Origin: Hyphomicrobiales bacterium
GTDB taxonomy: Bacteria > Pseudomonadota > Alphaproteobacteria > Rhizobiales > Xanthobacteraceae
Direction: 5' to 3'
DNA length: 32,348 nt
NCBI GenBank assembly: GCA_016185205.1
Contig: JACPOA010000009.1
Location: 1 to 32,348, forward strand
The position numbers and the translations under genes are program-made. Positions 18,279 to 26,612 of this stretch are shown piece by piece; the stretch's first letter is position 1; every line of letters starts with the position of its first letter. The notes beneath the pieces are model-generated. The model made no database searches and was not told the origin of the DNA. It saw only the letters and a list, made by a program, of their open reading frames with translations.

Positions 18279-18519
18279 GGGGGAACGACCTCCGAAGGGG
18301 GCGGCAGCGCATCATTGGGTCGCGTCGCCCTCACTATCAGTTCAGGGCGCAATGGTGTCGAGGGCATGGCCAAGTTCCGGCCAAAACGCCGAGACCTGCC
18401 GACGGGCGATGATATCGAACCTTCGTTGATCCGCCTCAGATCGCTAATCCGATATCCTCACAAATTAGATGAGCTACGCAAACAATCCACTCTAAGCTAT
18501 TTATTTACCTCACAAATAC
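18279..18519. other. Intergenic region with tRNA-like remnant
   Basis: This 241-base gap lies upstream of the alpha-2-macroglobulin gene and downstream of the amidase. No reading frame stands out. On the minus strand, 18483 to 18401 has the order of tRNA parts: a TAGCTC D-arm start, a 5-bp stem with a TTAGCGA loop, and GGTTCGA followed by partial T-stem pairing. The acceptor ends do not pair and the variable region is long, so it is at best a decayed tRNA. The A/T-rich stretch at about 18480-18525 contrasts with its surroundings. Confidence 0.35.
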
Positions 18520-19914
18520 TCAAATATCCGGCACCCGCGGCATGGGCAGCGCCTGCTCGATCGCGCGGGCCGCCCGCAACACCGTTTGGTCGGCGCCGAG
18601 CGGGCCGACGATCTGCACCCCCATCGGCAGGCCGTTGCGCGCGAGACCGCACGGCACCGAGGCAGCCGGCTGGCCGGTCAGGTTGAACGGATAGGTATAG
18701 GGTGACCAGTTGAGCCAGTCGTCGCCGAAATCGCCGGTCTCCGGCATCTCGCGCTCCACTTTGAGCGCGGTCACCGGCATGGTCGGCGTCAGCAGCAGAT
18801 CGTAGCGCGCGTGAAAATGCAGCATGGCACTGTGCAGCTCGGCGCGCGCGCTATAGGCGGCGAGATAGTCACCGACGGTGGTGCGCCGCCCGCGTTCGGC
18901 GATAGCCAGGAACCCGGTATCCATGTCGGCGCGGCGATCCGGCGGCACGGCATCGACGATCGCCGCCACCACCGGCCACCACATGGCGCGGATCAGCTCG
19001 AGCGCGCGGGACAGCGGGGGATCGGCCTCCTCGACCACGGCGCCCTGCTCCTGCAAGGCGCCCGCCGCCTTGAGGGCCGCCACTTCGATCTCCGGATCGA
19101 GCGTTGCGACGTGACCGAGCCGGGCCGAAAACGCCACGCGCAGGCCGCGCACGCCCGCCTCCAGGCCCGCGCTGAAATCCAGCGCCGGCGTGTTCCAGGC
19201 CGCCATGTCGCGCGCATCGGGGCCGGAAATCACGGACAGCATCAGCGCGGCATCGGCGACACTGCGCGTGACCGGCCCCTGGTGCGAGAGCACGTTGAGC
19301 ATGACCGCCGGATAGACCGGCACCCGCCCGAAACTCGGCTTCATGCCGAACACGCCGGTGAAGGCCGCCGGAATCCGCAAGCTACCGGCTCCATCGGTGC
19401 CGAGATGCAGCAGGCCCAAGCAGAGCAAGGCAGCCACCGCCCCGCCGCCGGTCGAGCCGCCGGGTGTGTGCTCGCGGTTCCACGGATTGCGGGTGATGCC
19501 TGTATGCGGGCTGTGGCAGACGCCGATCCAGCCATGCTCGGGCATACAGGTCTTGCCGAGGATGAGGGCGCCCTGCTCACGCAACCGCGCCACCGCCGGC
19601 GAGTCATCGGTGGCAGCTTTGGCATCGCTGGTCCGGGAGCCGCGCCGCGTCGGCAGACCTTTTGCCCAGATATTGTCCTTGATCGAAGCCGGAACGCCGT
19701 CGATCGGGCCGAGCGGCGCACCCGCCCGCCAGCGCGCTTCCGATTGCTTTGCGGCGGCCAGCGCGCCCTCCACATCGACCGCCAGGAAGGCGTTGAGCGC
19801 GGCGTGCCGTTCGATACGGGAGAGCACGTCGCGCGCCACCTCCATCGGCGAAAGCTCGCCGCGACGGTAGGCATCCGTCATCTCGGCGCAGGTCAGATCG
19901 GCAATCGCATTCAT
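18520..19914 (-). CDS. Amidase signature family hydrolase
   Basis: A 464-residue cytoplasmic amidase of the amidase signature family, which hydrolyses C-N amide bonds (aryl or aliphatic amides, or GatA-like substrates). The Ser-cisSer-Lys triad is K79 (ASIKDN), S154 (PGGSTGGG) and S178 (TDGAGSLRIPA). The 75- and 24-residue spacings equal those of fatty acid amide hydrolase. The second serine of the usual GGSSGG motif is threonine and GGS is AGS, both mild variations. The start at 19914 (MNAIADLTCAEM) fits the family N-terminus; the frame is open to 19962 but those residues look non-coding. GatA is unlikely because no gatB/gatC lies nearby. Substrate unknown. Confidence 0.88.
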   Translation of the reverse strand: MNAIADLTCAEMTDAYRRGELSPMEVARDVLSRIERHAALNAFLAVDVEGALAAAKQSEARWRAGAPLGPIDGVPASIKDNIWAKGLPTRRGSRTSDAKAATDDSPAVARLREQGALILGKTCMPEHGWIGVCHSPHTGITRNPWNREHTPGGSTGGGAVAALLCLGLLHLGTDGAGSLRIPAAFTGVFGMKPSFGRVPVYPAVMLNVLSHQGPVTRSVADAALMLSVISGPDARDMAAWNTPALDFSAGLEAGVRGLRVAFSARLGHVATLDPEIEVAALKAAGALQEQGAVVEEADPPLSRALELIRAMWWPVVAAIVDAVPPDRRADMDTGFLAIAERGRRTTVGDYLAAYSARAELHSAMLHFHARYDLLLTPTMPVTALKVEREMPETGDFGDDWLNWSPYTYPFNLTGQPAASVPCGLARNGLPMGVQIVGPLGADQTVLRAARAIEQALPMPRVPDI

Positions 19915-20008
19915 CCGCGGCCCTCGGGCCGGCAAGTTAGCGGCAGCAAAGTCCACGCGCACCTTTCCAGCGCGGCGCGGCGCAGGTAAACCACTGACTG
20001 GTCGAGAC

Positions 20009-20085
<77 letters not shown>

Positions 20086-20216
20086 CTATTCCGACAAACG
20101 GCGTTTTCATTCCGACAAAACTGGAACGAAACGCCACCGGCAGCGCCCCCGGAAACGGGCGCACGACCGGCGAAGGGCGGTCCCAAGAGGCGCCGCCTTC
20201 CTCGGCCGCGGCCTAG
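20086..20216. other. tRNA-proximal spacer with short direct repeats
   Basis: Directly after the tRNA, ATTCCGACAAA occurs at 20088-20098 and again at 20109-20119, a 21-base period. In reverse orientation (TTTGTCGGAAT) these resemble the multiple terminal repeats of IS21-type elements. No transposase gene accompanies them. The rest of the segment up to the IS701 end is GC-rich and has no gene I can support. Confidence 0.35.
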
Positions 20217-21634
20217 CATTACAGTTGCGCTTTCTTTTTGAGGTATGCGCGGCGCGCTTCGGCTTGGTGGGCGCGCCGCCAGAACGACCATGCGATGACG
20301 TGAGCGTGTGGGATGCGCCGTTGAGCGAGCTTGATGGCGATGCGGCGGATTTCCTGGATCGACCAGCGGATCAGGAACGTTTGGTCCGGAGGCGCGGCAG
20401 CGTTTTTTTGGGCGCCACGACATTTGCCTGATGGCGGATGACGGTCATCATGGCGAAGGCGAGCATGACGAGCGAGACATGGCGGTGCCAGCCATGCCAG
20501 GAGCGCGTTTCGTTGTGATCGAGGCCGAGTTCGTTCTTGGCGGCTTCAAAACTGTCCTCGATGGCCCAGCGGCAGCCTTCGACCGATACGAGCTTTTCCA
20601 TGGGCGTGCCTTTGGGACACCACGTGGAGAAGAAGGCGAGTTCGCCGTCGGCGATGTTGCGGCGGATCAACAGACCTCGCGTCCATTCCCCCGTGAGGGC
20701 GCTGTTGTATTGGACGGCATCGAGATCGGCCAGTTCGAGATAGGCCCAGTCATGCAGGCGCGGACCCTTGGTTCCTTCGCCCGCCGACAGGCGCCGCCAG
20801 GCGTTTTTGGGAAGAGTTTGCGCGATCTTGGCGGCGGTGCCGCCCACCATCTGCTTCTTGCCCCAGGAGTGGAACACGTGGTTGCAGGCGACGCCCAGGA
20901 CATAGCCCTTGCCGGCCTTGCGCAGGGTGGTCTCGATGTCCCCGGTACCATACACGCTGTCTGCCGCGACGAACGAGAACGGCACCTTGGCCGCGATCGC
21001 GCGCGCAATTATCCGGCGCGCGATTTGGGGTTTCGTCGCAAAGCCCACAGTCTTCGGTACATGCGCCGCCTTCAGGCGTGCGCGATCGTCCGTCCATTCC
21101 TTCGGCAGATAAAGCGCGCGATCGATGAAGGCGTGACCGTGATGCGACACATAGGAGGCGAAGACGCCGATCTGACAATTGGTGATCTTGCCCGCCGAGC
21201 CTGTGTACTGACGTGCAACTCCGCACGACGCCTTGCCCTGCTTCAAAAAACCGGTCTCGTCGACGACCAGAACCGCATCCTCATCAGCCAGCGTTTCCAG
21301 CGCGTAATCGCGCACGATGTCGCGCAAGGCATCCGCGTCCCACCGCCCGCGGCCCAGGATCGCCTGTTGACGCCACGGCCCGGGATCGCCCGCCGCTTCC
21401 GCGCGCATCCAGCCCGTCTTGCGCGGTTCGTTCCCCAGAAGCCCGTCGAGAAACTGTCCCGCCGAGGCCGCCACCCGCTTCTGACCGAACAACGTATGTA
21501 TCCGCCCCTTAACATCCCGCAGCGACGATGCCCAAAGCTCCAGCGTCGTCTCGATCGATGCTCCCGCCATCCATGATCCTCCGAATCATGGGGGCTCATG
21601 GATTCAGAAGTCGATATAAAATGCAACTGTAATG
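20217..21634 (-). mobile_element. IS701-type insertion sequence, intact
   Basis: This 1418-bp element has identical ends CATTACAGTTGC (20217-20228) and its complement at 21623-21634. It is flanked on both sides by CTAG (20213-20216 and 21635-21638), the YTAR-type 4-bp target duplication expected of the IS701 family. The target was palindromic (GCCTAGGC), so two extra bases on each side also match. One full-length transposase fills the element. Confidence 0.9.
20371..21570 (-). CDS. IS701 family transposase
   Basis: A 399-residue DDE transposase of the DDE_5 superfamily. The first catalytic aspartate is in AVLVVDETGFLKQG, followed by GVARQYTGSAGKITNCQIG. The second is in FVAADSVYGTG, and the glutamate is in WAIEDSFEAAKNELGLDHNETRSWHGWHRH. 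The start has a GGAGG ribosome site about 8 bases upstream. No frame break is visible, so the element may be active. Confidence 0.92.
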   Translation of the reverse strand: MAGASIETTLELWASSLRDVKGRIHTLFGQKRVAASAGQFLDGLLGNEPRKTGWMRAEAAGDPGPWRQQAILGRGRWDADALRDIVRDYALETLADEDAVLVVDETGFLKQGKASCGVARQYTGSAGKITNCQIGVFASYVSHHGHAFIDRALYLPKEWTDDRARLKAAHVPKTVGFATKPQIARRIIARAIAAKVPFSFVAADSVYGTGDIETTLRKAGKGYVLGVACNHVFHSWGKKQMVGGTAAKIAQTLPKNAWRRLSAGEGTKGPRLHDWAYLELADLDAVQYNSALTGEWTRGLLIRRNIADGELAFFSTWCPKGTPMEKLVSVEGCRWAIEDSFEAAKNELGLDHNETRSWHGWHRHVSLVMLAFAMMTVIRHQANVVAPKKTLPRLRTKRS

Positions 21635-21727
21635 CTAGGCGGCGGCCGGGCCGGTCTGCCTCGGCTCGATCGCGCGGATGACCAGGTTGGCATCGGGCGA
21701 GCGCGGGATGCTGTCGAGTTTCATGTT

Positions 21728-21813
21728 GAATCTTGAGGGTTCTGTGAGGTCGCGCTCACTCCTGCGCTCCGGGTCACGCTGTGCTACGCGACCTCACAGA
21801 ACCCTCAAGATTC
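21728..21813. repeat. 27-bp perfect inverted repeat
   Basis: The left arm (21728-21754, starting GAATCTTGAGGGTTC) and the right arm (21787-21813) are perfect complements over 27 bases, separated by 32 bases. This could be a minimal MITE or the two fused ends of an insertion sequence whose interior is lost. No target duplication is visible outside the arms. The arms lie at the 5' sides of two divergent short reading frames. Confidence 0.75.
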
Positions 21814-21843
21814 CCCTGCGGCAAGACCCTTGTGCTCGACAGC

Positions 21844-22389
21844 ATGGACGAGCTCACGCTGGCCTTCGATCTGGCGATCCACACCGCTCCCGTCGGCCGT
21901 TCCCGGGCAATCGACCGCTACGCGAGATCGGTACAGTTTGCACAGGGTTCCGACGAGGCGCTCGTGCTCGGGGCCATGTGCAATGCACGCTTCACAGTGA
22001 TGTTGGTGCTACGCCGCCACCAAGCCGCGGGACTGATTGTCACCGACCTTTTCCGCAATGTCGAGTTCTGGTTGGTCGACGAGGGTCTTGAGATATCGCT
22101 ACCCGAGGGGACGATGTTTGCGACCCGGTACTACACGCCCGAAGGCTTTGCCATGACGGCGGGCGTAGGCATGCCGGTTGATCTCACCCTGCTCAAGAGC
22201 GCGCTCAAATCGGCGCCGCAACTGCAGCGCAGATCGCACAGCGAGGCGATCGACGATCGCCGCTTTGCGGAAGCGGTCTATCGGGCCGCGATTACCGACG
22301 GGATCATGCAAGGGGTTATACCAAACTTCGTAGACATTGACTCATCTGGCGTCATTACCCGGCCCGACCCCTGCAATTCATCCCATTGA
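21844..22389 (+). CDS. Hypothetical protein, possibly 5'-truncated
   Basis: I do not recognise this 181-residue frame. Its composition is protein-like: it is balanced, with alternating hydrophobic pattern in AMCNARFTVMLVLRRHQAAGLIVTDLF, NVEFWLVDEGLEISLPEGTMFATRYYTPEGFAM and a helical C-terminal part DDRRFAEAVYRAAITDGIMQGVI. No signal peptide or membrane segment is evident. The ATG used lacks a ribosome site, and the frame is open further upstream into the right arm of a 27-bp inverted repeat. The true N-terminus may therefore have been cut off by that element. The last 20 residues or so look less protein-like. Confidence 0.5.
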   Translation: MDELTLAFDLAIHTAPVGRSRAIDRYARSVQFAQGSDEALVLGAMCNARFTVMLVLRRHQAAGLIVTDLFRNVEFWLVDEGLEISLPEGTMFATRYYTPEGFAMTAGVGMPVDLTLLKSALKSAPQLQRRSHSEAIDDRRFAEAVYRAAITDGIMQGVIPNFVDIDSSGVITRPDPCNSSH

Positions 22390-22756
22390 AGCAAAGAAGG
22401 TTTTCGTGATGGATGTTCGAGACAAGCGCTCGCGTGACGAGTTAGGATTTGTGCAGGTTGGTTCTTTACATGAAGCTGCTGCGTCAAGTGTTTTTTTCGT
22501 CGTCGCCCGGAGCCGTGTACCCGCAAAGATCGTGGTTCTTTCCGACGTCCGGTCCAAACCGGCGTCATCATCCTGGCCTGCTGCGGTCTGCACGAGCGGG
22601 CGGTGCATTGTATTAAACGCAATCCGACGGATCGGTTGCAACCAATATGTCCCGCGCTCGCCCGTCCGGCCCGACCTCGTCAATCGCTGGCGAAGTCGGT
22701 ATCGACGATCTCTCCTGATGCGTTTTCTTTCTTTCTCGATAGCCTCTTTCTTCCTC
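22390..22756. other. Gene-free region downstream of the IS110 transposase
   Basis: No convincing gene is seen. The stretch has mixed base composition, with a pyrimidine-rich part (about 22720-22755) right behind the transposase stop. It may contain one end of the IS110-type element. In IS1111-group members the long non-coding segment downstream of the transposase encodes the bridge RNA. The non-coding segment upstream of this transposase is at most about 70 bases, so the downstream side is the better place to look. Confidence 0.4.
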
Positions 22757-23773
22757 TTACGCCGCCGCGAAATGCGTGCCGTCCTTCCAGATTCGGCCGA
22801 GCACCGCGGCGAGTTTACGCGCCACCGCAACGCGCGCCCGCTTGGGTCCACGCCGCTTGACGAGCTTGAGACCCCAGCTCTTGAGCGCCGACGGACTCCT
22901 GACTGTGGTCAAGAGCACGTTCGCCGCCTCGTAAAGATAGTGCCGTGCCATCGAGTCCCCTTGGTGCGAGATGCCGAGCCCAACGTCGGTCTCGCCTGAC
23001 TGGTAGCGCTTGGGCGTGAGCCCCAGATAGACCCCGATATCCCGCATCCGGGCGAAACGCCCCACGTCCTCGATCGCCGCTATGAAGGCCAAGGCCACGA
23101 TCGGCCCGACCCCTGGTACGCTCATCAGCCGCCAGCATACCGGGGAGCGCCGCGCCAGGTCCTTGAGCCGTTCATCCAAGCGGGCGAGTTGCCCCTCGAT
23201 CGCTGCCAGCGCCTCCATGAGTGCCGTCACGCTCGCAGAGAGCATCGTATCGTGCGCCACCGCCTGATGCGCCGCCTCGGCGAACTTCTTCGTGCCCTGG
23301 CGTGACGGCAACCTGATCCCGAACGGTCGCAGCAGCCCACGAACCTGGTTGCCGAGCGCGCGCTTGGCACGGACCAATTGATCGCGCTCTCCCAAAAGAG
23401 CCTTAAGCCGATGGCTCTCTTCGCTCTTCACGTGCACCGCGCTGTACCAACCGGTTCGCAGCATCTCCGCCAGGGCAAACGCGTCCGCCTTGTCCGACTT
23501 CACCCGCCGGCTCTTGACCGCATCCGCTGCCCGACGCGCATCCATGCAAACCACTGGAAAGCCCAGGACGCTAAGCCCGCGTGCCAGCCAGGGAGACATC
23601 GATCCGGTCTCCAGCCCGACCTTCTCAAGCTTATTGCGCCAGCGCTTCAATGCTGCCGCGATCGCCTCCGGATGAGTGTCCACAACTCCTCGCCAAACGG
23701 TTCTGCCAGAGCCATCCACCACGCACACCGCCGTCCGCTTGAAACCAACGTCCAGTCCTGCAAACATCGTCAT
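22757..23773 (-). CDS. IS110 family transposase (intact)
   Basis: A 338-residue RNA-guided DEDD recombinase. The RuvC-like N-terminal domain begins MTMFAGLDVG, with D8. It continues with GLETGSMSPWLARGL and the acidic pair in KSDKADAFALAEMLRTGW. The C-terminal Transposase_20 domain has LMSVPGVGPIVALAFIAAIEDVGRF, YLGLTPKRYQSGE and the KRRGPKRARVAVARKLAAVL tail. The start at 23773 has a GGAAGGAG ribosome site; the longer frame to 23827 lacks support. It sits beside the 3' end of the broken recombinase gene. No terminal inverted repeats are expected for this family, so the element ends are undefined. Confidence 0.92.
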   Translation of the reverse strand: MTMFAGLDVGFKRTAVCVVDGSGRTVWRGVVDTHPEAIAAALKRWRNKLEKVGLETGSMSPWLARGLSVLGFPVVCMDARRAADAVKSRRVKSDKADAFALAEMLRTGWYSAVHVKSEESHRLKALLGERDQLVRAKRALGNQVRGLLRPFGIRLPSRQGTKKFAEAAHQAVAHDTMLSASVTALMEALAAIEGQLARLDERLKDLARRSPVCWRLMSVPGVGPIVALAFIAAIEDVGRFARMRDIGVYLGLTPKRYQSGETDVGLGISHQGDSMARHYLYEAANVLLTTVRSPSALKSWGLKLVKRRGPKRARVAVARKLAAVLGRIWKDGTHFAAA

Positions 23774-23842
23774 CGCTGCTCTCCTTCCTTCGCAGGGAAT
23801 CACCAGCGGAAAGGCTCGCCTTCCCACCGGAGAGCAGCAACC

Positions 23843-25560
23843 TCATGTATGGGATGTATTACCTATCGAGACCCGGCCGGCACCGCCAGTGCAGACTGAT
23901 TGCGTGTCGCGAAAGCGGCGGCATTCGGCGCCGATAGCGTATTCCGAAATGGCGCGCCACTTCGGTACCAAACTGGGAACGCCAAAACCCGCCGTTTTTG
24001 CGCTTGAAGCGGCGACGAGCGTGCGCAGCAGTTCGCTTTTCGAACCCACGATGCGAACTTCTTTCACGTCCACTTCAACGCGTTGAGCGAGTGCGCGGAG
24101 GTGATCGCGACGATAACCCCCGGCTTCGGTGCGGATGCGTTTGCGGGCGGCTCGGGCGAACGTCTTGAGCGCCTGCGGCTAATGCTCGGCCCCAGTCGTT
24201 CGATCGCATCCTGGGCGCGCTCAGCGTCAGCACGGGCCTGATCGCGGATGGCCTTGAGCTCGGCAATCCGATCCTTGAGCATCGGGTCGGCGAGATCGGC
24301 GATGCCGTTCTCGATCGCGTCGTAGAGCCGCTTTAGCTTGGCGTCGGCTTCGGCTGCACGCTTGCGCAGTTTGCCGATATGCGTCGCTCGGCGCTCGGCG
24401 CGTTCTTCACGGCGGTCGAGCACCGATGCCAGAATCTTTTCGAGACGATCGGCTTCAAGTAGTCACCGTTCTAAATGATCCGCCACGAGGCTGTCGAGCT
24501 TCTCCATCGGCACGGTGCGGCCCTTGCAACCGGTCTCGCCCTGCCGCGCCTTGGTCGAGCAGGTGTAGTAGCGATAGCGTCCGCTCTTGCCGGTCCTCAG
24601 CGTCATCGCCTTGCCGCAGGCCGCACAGAAGCAGATGCCAGTGAGCAGCGTCGGGCCACTCACGATGCGCGGCGCGGTGAAGGCCGGATTGCGAGCCTTG
24701 AGCAGTGCTTGTACGGCCTCGAACTCGGCAGTGTCGATGATCGGCGGCACAGCCATCTCGACGATCTCGGCCTCGGATTTGCGCTCGTGCGTTTTCCAGG
24801 ATTGGGTGTTGAAGCGGTGGCGGCCGATATAGGACGTGCGGGTCAAAACCTTGTGCACGGCGCCGACGCCCCAGCGTCCGCCGTCCCTGGTGCGGATGCC
24901 GGCCGCGTTGAGATGCTTGGCGATCGACTTGACACCCATCGTTCCCGAACTGCCATCGCCTTGCAGCGCCAGGCGGAAGATCAGCCGCACGGTCTCGGCT
25001 TGGATCGGATCGATCTCCAAGGCCTTCTTGGTCTTGTGGCCGCGCTGCTCGGCGGCGACGATGCGGTAGCCGATCGGTGGCAGCGCCCCGTTCCAGAATC
25101 CCTGCCGCGCGTTCTCCTTCATGGCCCGCAGTGTGTGCTTGGCGTTTTCCTTGGACTGGTACTCGTCGAACAGCGCCATGATCTGGCGGATCATGTTGCT
25201 CATGGCATCGTCGCCGAGCTCCTGGGTGATGGAGATCAGCCGCACGCCGCTCTTGGCGAGGCGCCGGACATAGAACTCCAACTGGAACTGGTCGCGGAAG
25301 AAGCGGCTGAAGCTGTGCACGATAATCACGTCGAAGGCCGACGGCTTGGTCGTAGCGGCGTCGATCATGCGCTGGAACTCGGGCCGCCGGTCATCGGTGG
25401 CGGAGACACCGGGCTCGACATAGTCGGCGACAATCTCCCAGCCGCGGCCCTTGCAATAGCTCTCGGCCTGCCGCCGCTGGTCGGGGATGGAGAGGTCGTT
25501 GTCGGCCTGCCGTCCGGTCGAGACCCGCAGGTAGAGGGCAGCACGAACGGGCGCGGTCAT
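23843..25560 (-). pseudogene. Large serine recombinase, disrupted
   Basis: This was a site-specific recombinase of about 570 residues. The resolvase domain is complete: ALYLRVSTGRQADND with nucleophile S14, then IVHSFSRFFRDQFQLEFYVRRLAKSGVRLISITQ. The recombinase domain and zinc ribbon (CFCAACGKAMTLRTGKSGRYRYYTCSTKAR) follow. After VADHLER, codon 24465-24463 is TGA where CGA (Arg) is expected, and the frame continues with the coiled-coil region LLEADRLEKILASVLDRREERAE. At about 24179-24180 one base is missing (after RLGPSI), and the family C-terminus resumes in another frame as PQALKTFARAARKR...VKEVRIVGSKSELLRTLVAAS. The GGAGG-preceded start at 25560 is sound. Truncated 365-residue protein could still be made but lacks the coiled coil. 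Confidence 0.88.
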
Positions 25561-25576
25561 GGTGAGGTCCTCCCCC

Positions 25577-25819
25577 TCAGTGGCGGGTCGCAAATAATTC
25601 ATCGAACAGGTCGCCGAACCAGGCCTCGAACGTCTTCACCTCGGCCTCGGTGACCGGCACGTCCTCGGGCCAGTCGTCGGTCACGGTCCAGGCGGTCGGA
25701 TCGTTCTTTGCCGCGCGCCCGGGACGACGGGCCGGCGGGCGAGCATAGTCGTAGAGATCGTCCGGTGCCGCTGCAAATGACGCGGTACGTTGTCGACGCA
25801 ATTTGTGAGAGTGAGCCAT
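25577..25819 (-). CDS. Small conserved-type protein upstream of the recombinase
   Basis: An 80-residue soluble protein with a basic N-terminus (MAHSHKLRRQR), a proline/arginine-rich linker (YDYARPPARRPGRAAK) and an acidic C-terminal part (DDWPEDVPVTEAEVKTFEAWFGDLFDELF). It ends 16 bases before the recombinase start and is probably in its operon. I recall similar short genes ahead of large serine recombinases in Rhizobiales, but the function is unknown. An accessory role in recombination or its control is only a guess. The frame is also open to an ATG at 25846; neither start has a good ribosome site. Confidence 0.6.
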   Translation of the reverse strand: MAHSHKLRRQRTASFAAAPDDLYDYARPPARRPGRAAKNDPTAWTVTDDWPEDVPVTEAEVKTFEAWFGDLFDELFATRH

Positions 25820-26612
25820 GGCGTCAGTGTGGCATGCGTTGTCCATCCACAGAACGACCCAAGTCTACGCCGCGCTACGCTTCCGCTCCGACCTCGGTCA
25901 CTACGGGAGCGATCTCGCTCACGGGAAGCCGTGACCGCTTGGAGGCCAAAGAGCCGGGCCGCCGGTGGACGGTCAAGGGCGCAAGCCGGCAAGCGCCGGG
26001 CGCGCGGAGCGCAACCCTCGACCGGACGCCGCCGGTCCGGCAGCGCTTCTCCAAGCGGTCATGGCTTGTGTTGCCGTGCTCCTCCATGAGCCCATCGTCT
26101 TGGTCACGTAGGATGCCTGCAAGCGAGGTGCATCGCGCGTTGATTATGCTCACCTTTGTAAAATATCCAGGCTGTGGTGCAGCAGTGCACCTCGTGCGCT
26201 GATGCTGATATGTAAGCGCTTCTGCCGCCGACCGACTGGCCGCACCTCGCGGCTTTTATCTTGCCTTTCTAATCGGGCGGTTGTTGTCAATCGCTTCCTT
26301 GCACCCATTCGCACTTCTCCTCTGTGTCCAAACACGCGCAACGATTTGCTTTCACGCGCTGTGGCTTCTGTGCTCAGTGGTGGTCCATGCATTTCTACGG
26401 GCTCGGCGTGAAGCCGGCACCATGTTGGCCAGAGAGGAGTCGGGGTGTGCCAAGCAATCACTCGGTTTCCGGCAAGCCGGCCCGGCAAGATAGCGGCCTT
26501 CCACCCCGGCCTGCGGCCCCACCACGGGGCACTCATCCGCCGCAGCGGATCCGGTCAGAAGCTGTCTTCGATTGGTTGCTGATGCGTTCGATCTCCTGCA
26601 GTTGTCATGCCG
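25820..26612. other. Gene-free region between recombinase operon and broken IS110
   Basis: About 790 bases without a gene I can support. It contains an imperfect 27-bp inverted repeat at 25953-26041. The right part (about 26150-26612) is probably the downstream non-coding end of the IS110-type element whose broken transposase follows. Long frames here have tryptophan-, proline- and arginine-rich translations typical of non-coding DNA. Confidence 0.5.
25953..26041. repeat. Imperfect inverted repeat (structured intergenic element)
   Basis: The left arm 25953-25979 (GCCGGGCCGCCGGTGGACGG then TCAAGGG) is complementary to the right arm 26015-26041 at about 20 of 27 positions, with a 35-base GC-rich loop. 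The pattern of a GGTCAAGGGCGC...GCGCAACCC...GACC palindrome is one I associate with intergenic regions of rhizobial plasmids and integrative elements. That association is from memory. Confidence 0.6.

Noticed and set aside
14292-18686. Long plus-strand open frames (about 697 and 593 codons)
   Set aside because: Both are antisense to the alpha-2-macroglobulin gene and have Arg/His/Ala-rich shadow composition without any domain.
21635-21724. 29-codon minus-strand frame MKLDSIPRSPDANLV...
   Set aside because: It ends at the CTAG target of the IS701 element with no ribosome site or recognisable family. It could be a gene fragment but cannot be supported.
26150-26536. 128-codon minus-strand frame with MSAPWWGRRPGWKAAILPG
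   Set aside because: Its composition is non-coding-like (Trp, Arg, Pro), it has no domain, and its position fits the non-coding end of the IS110-type element.
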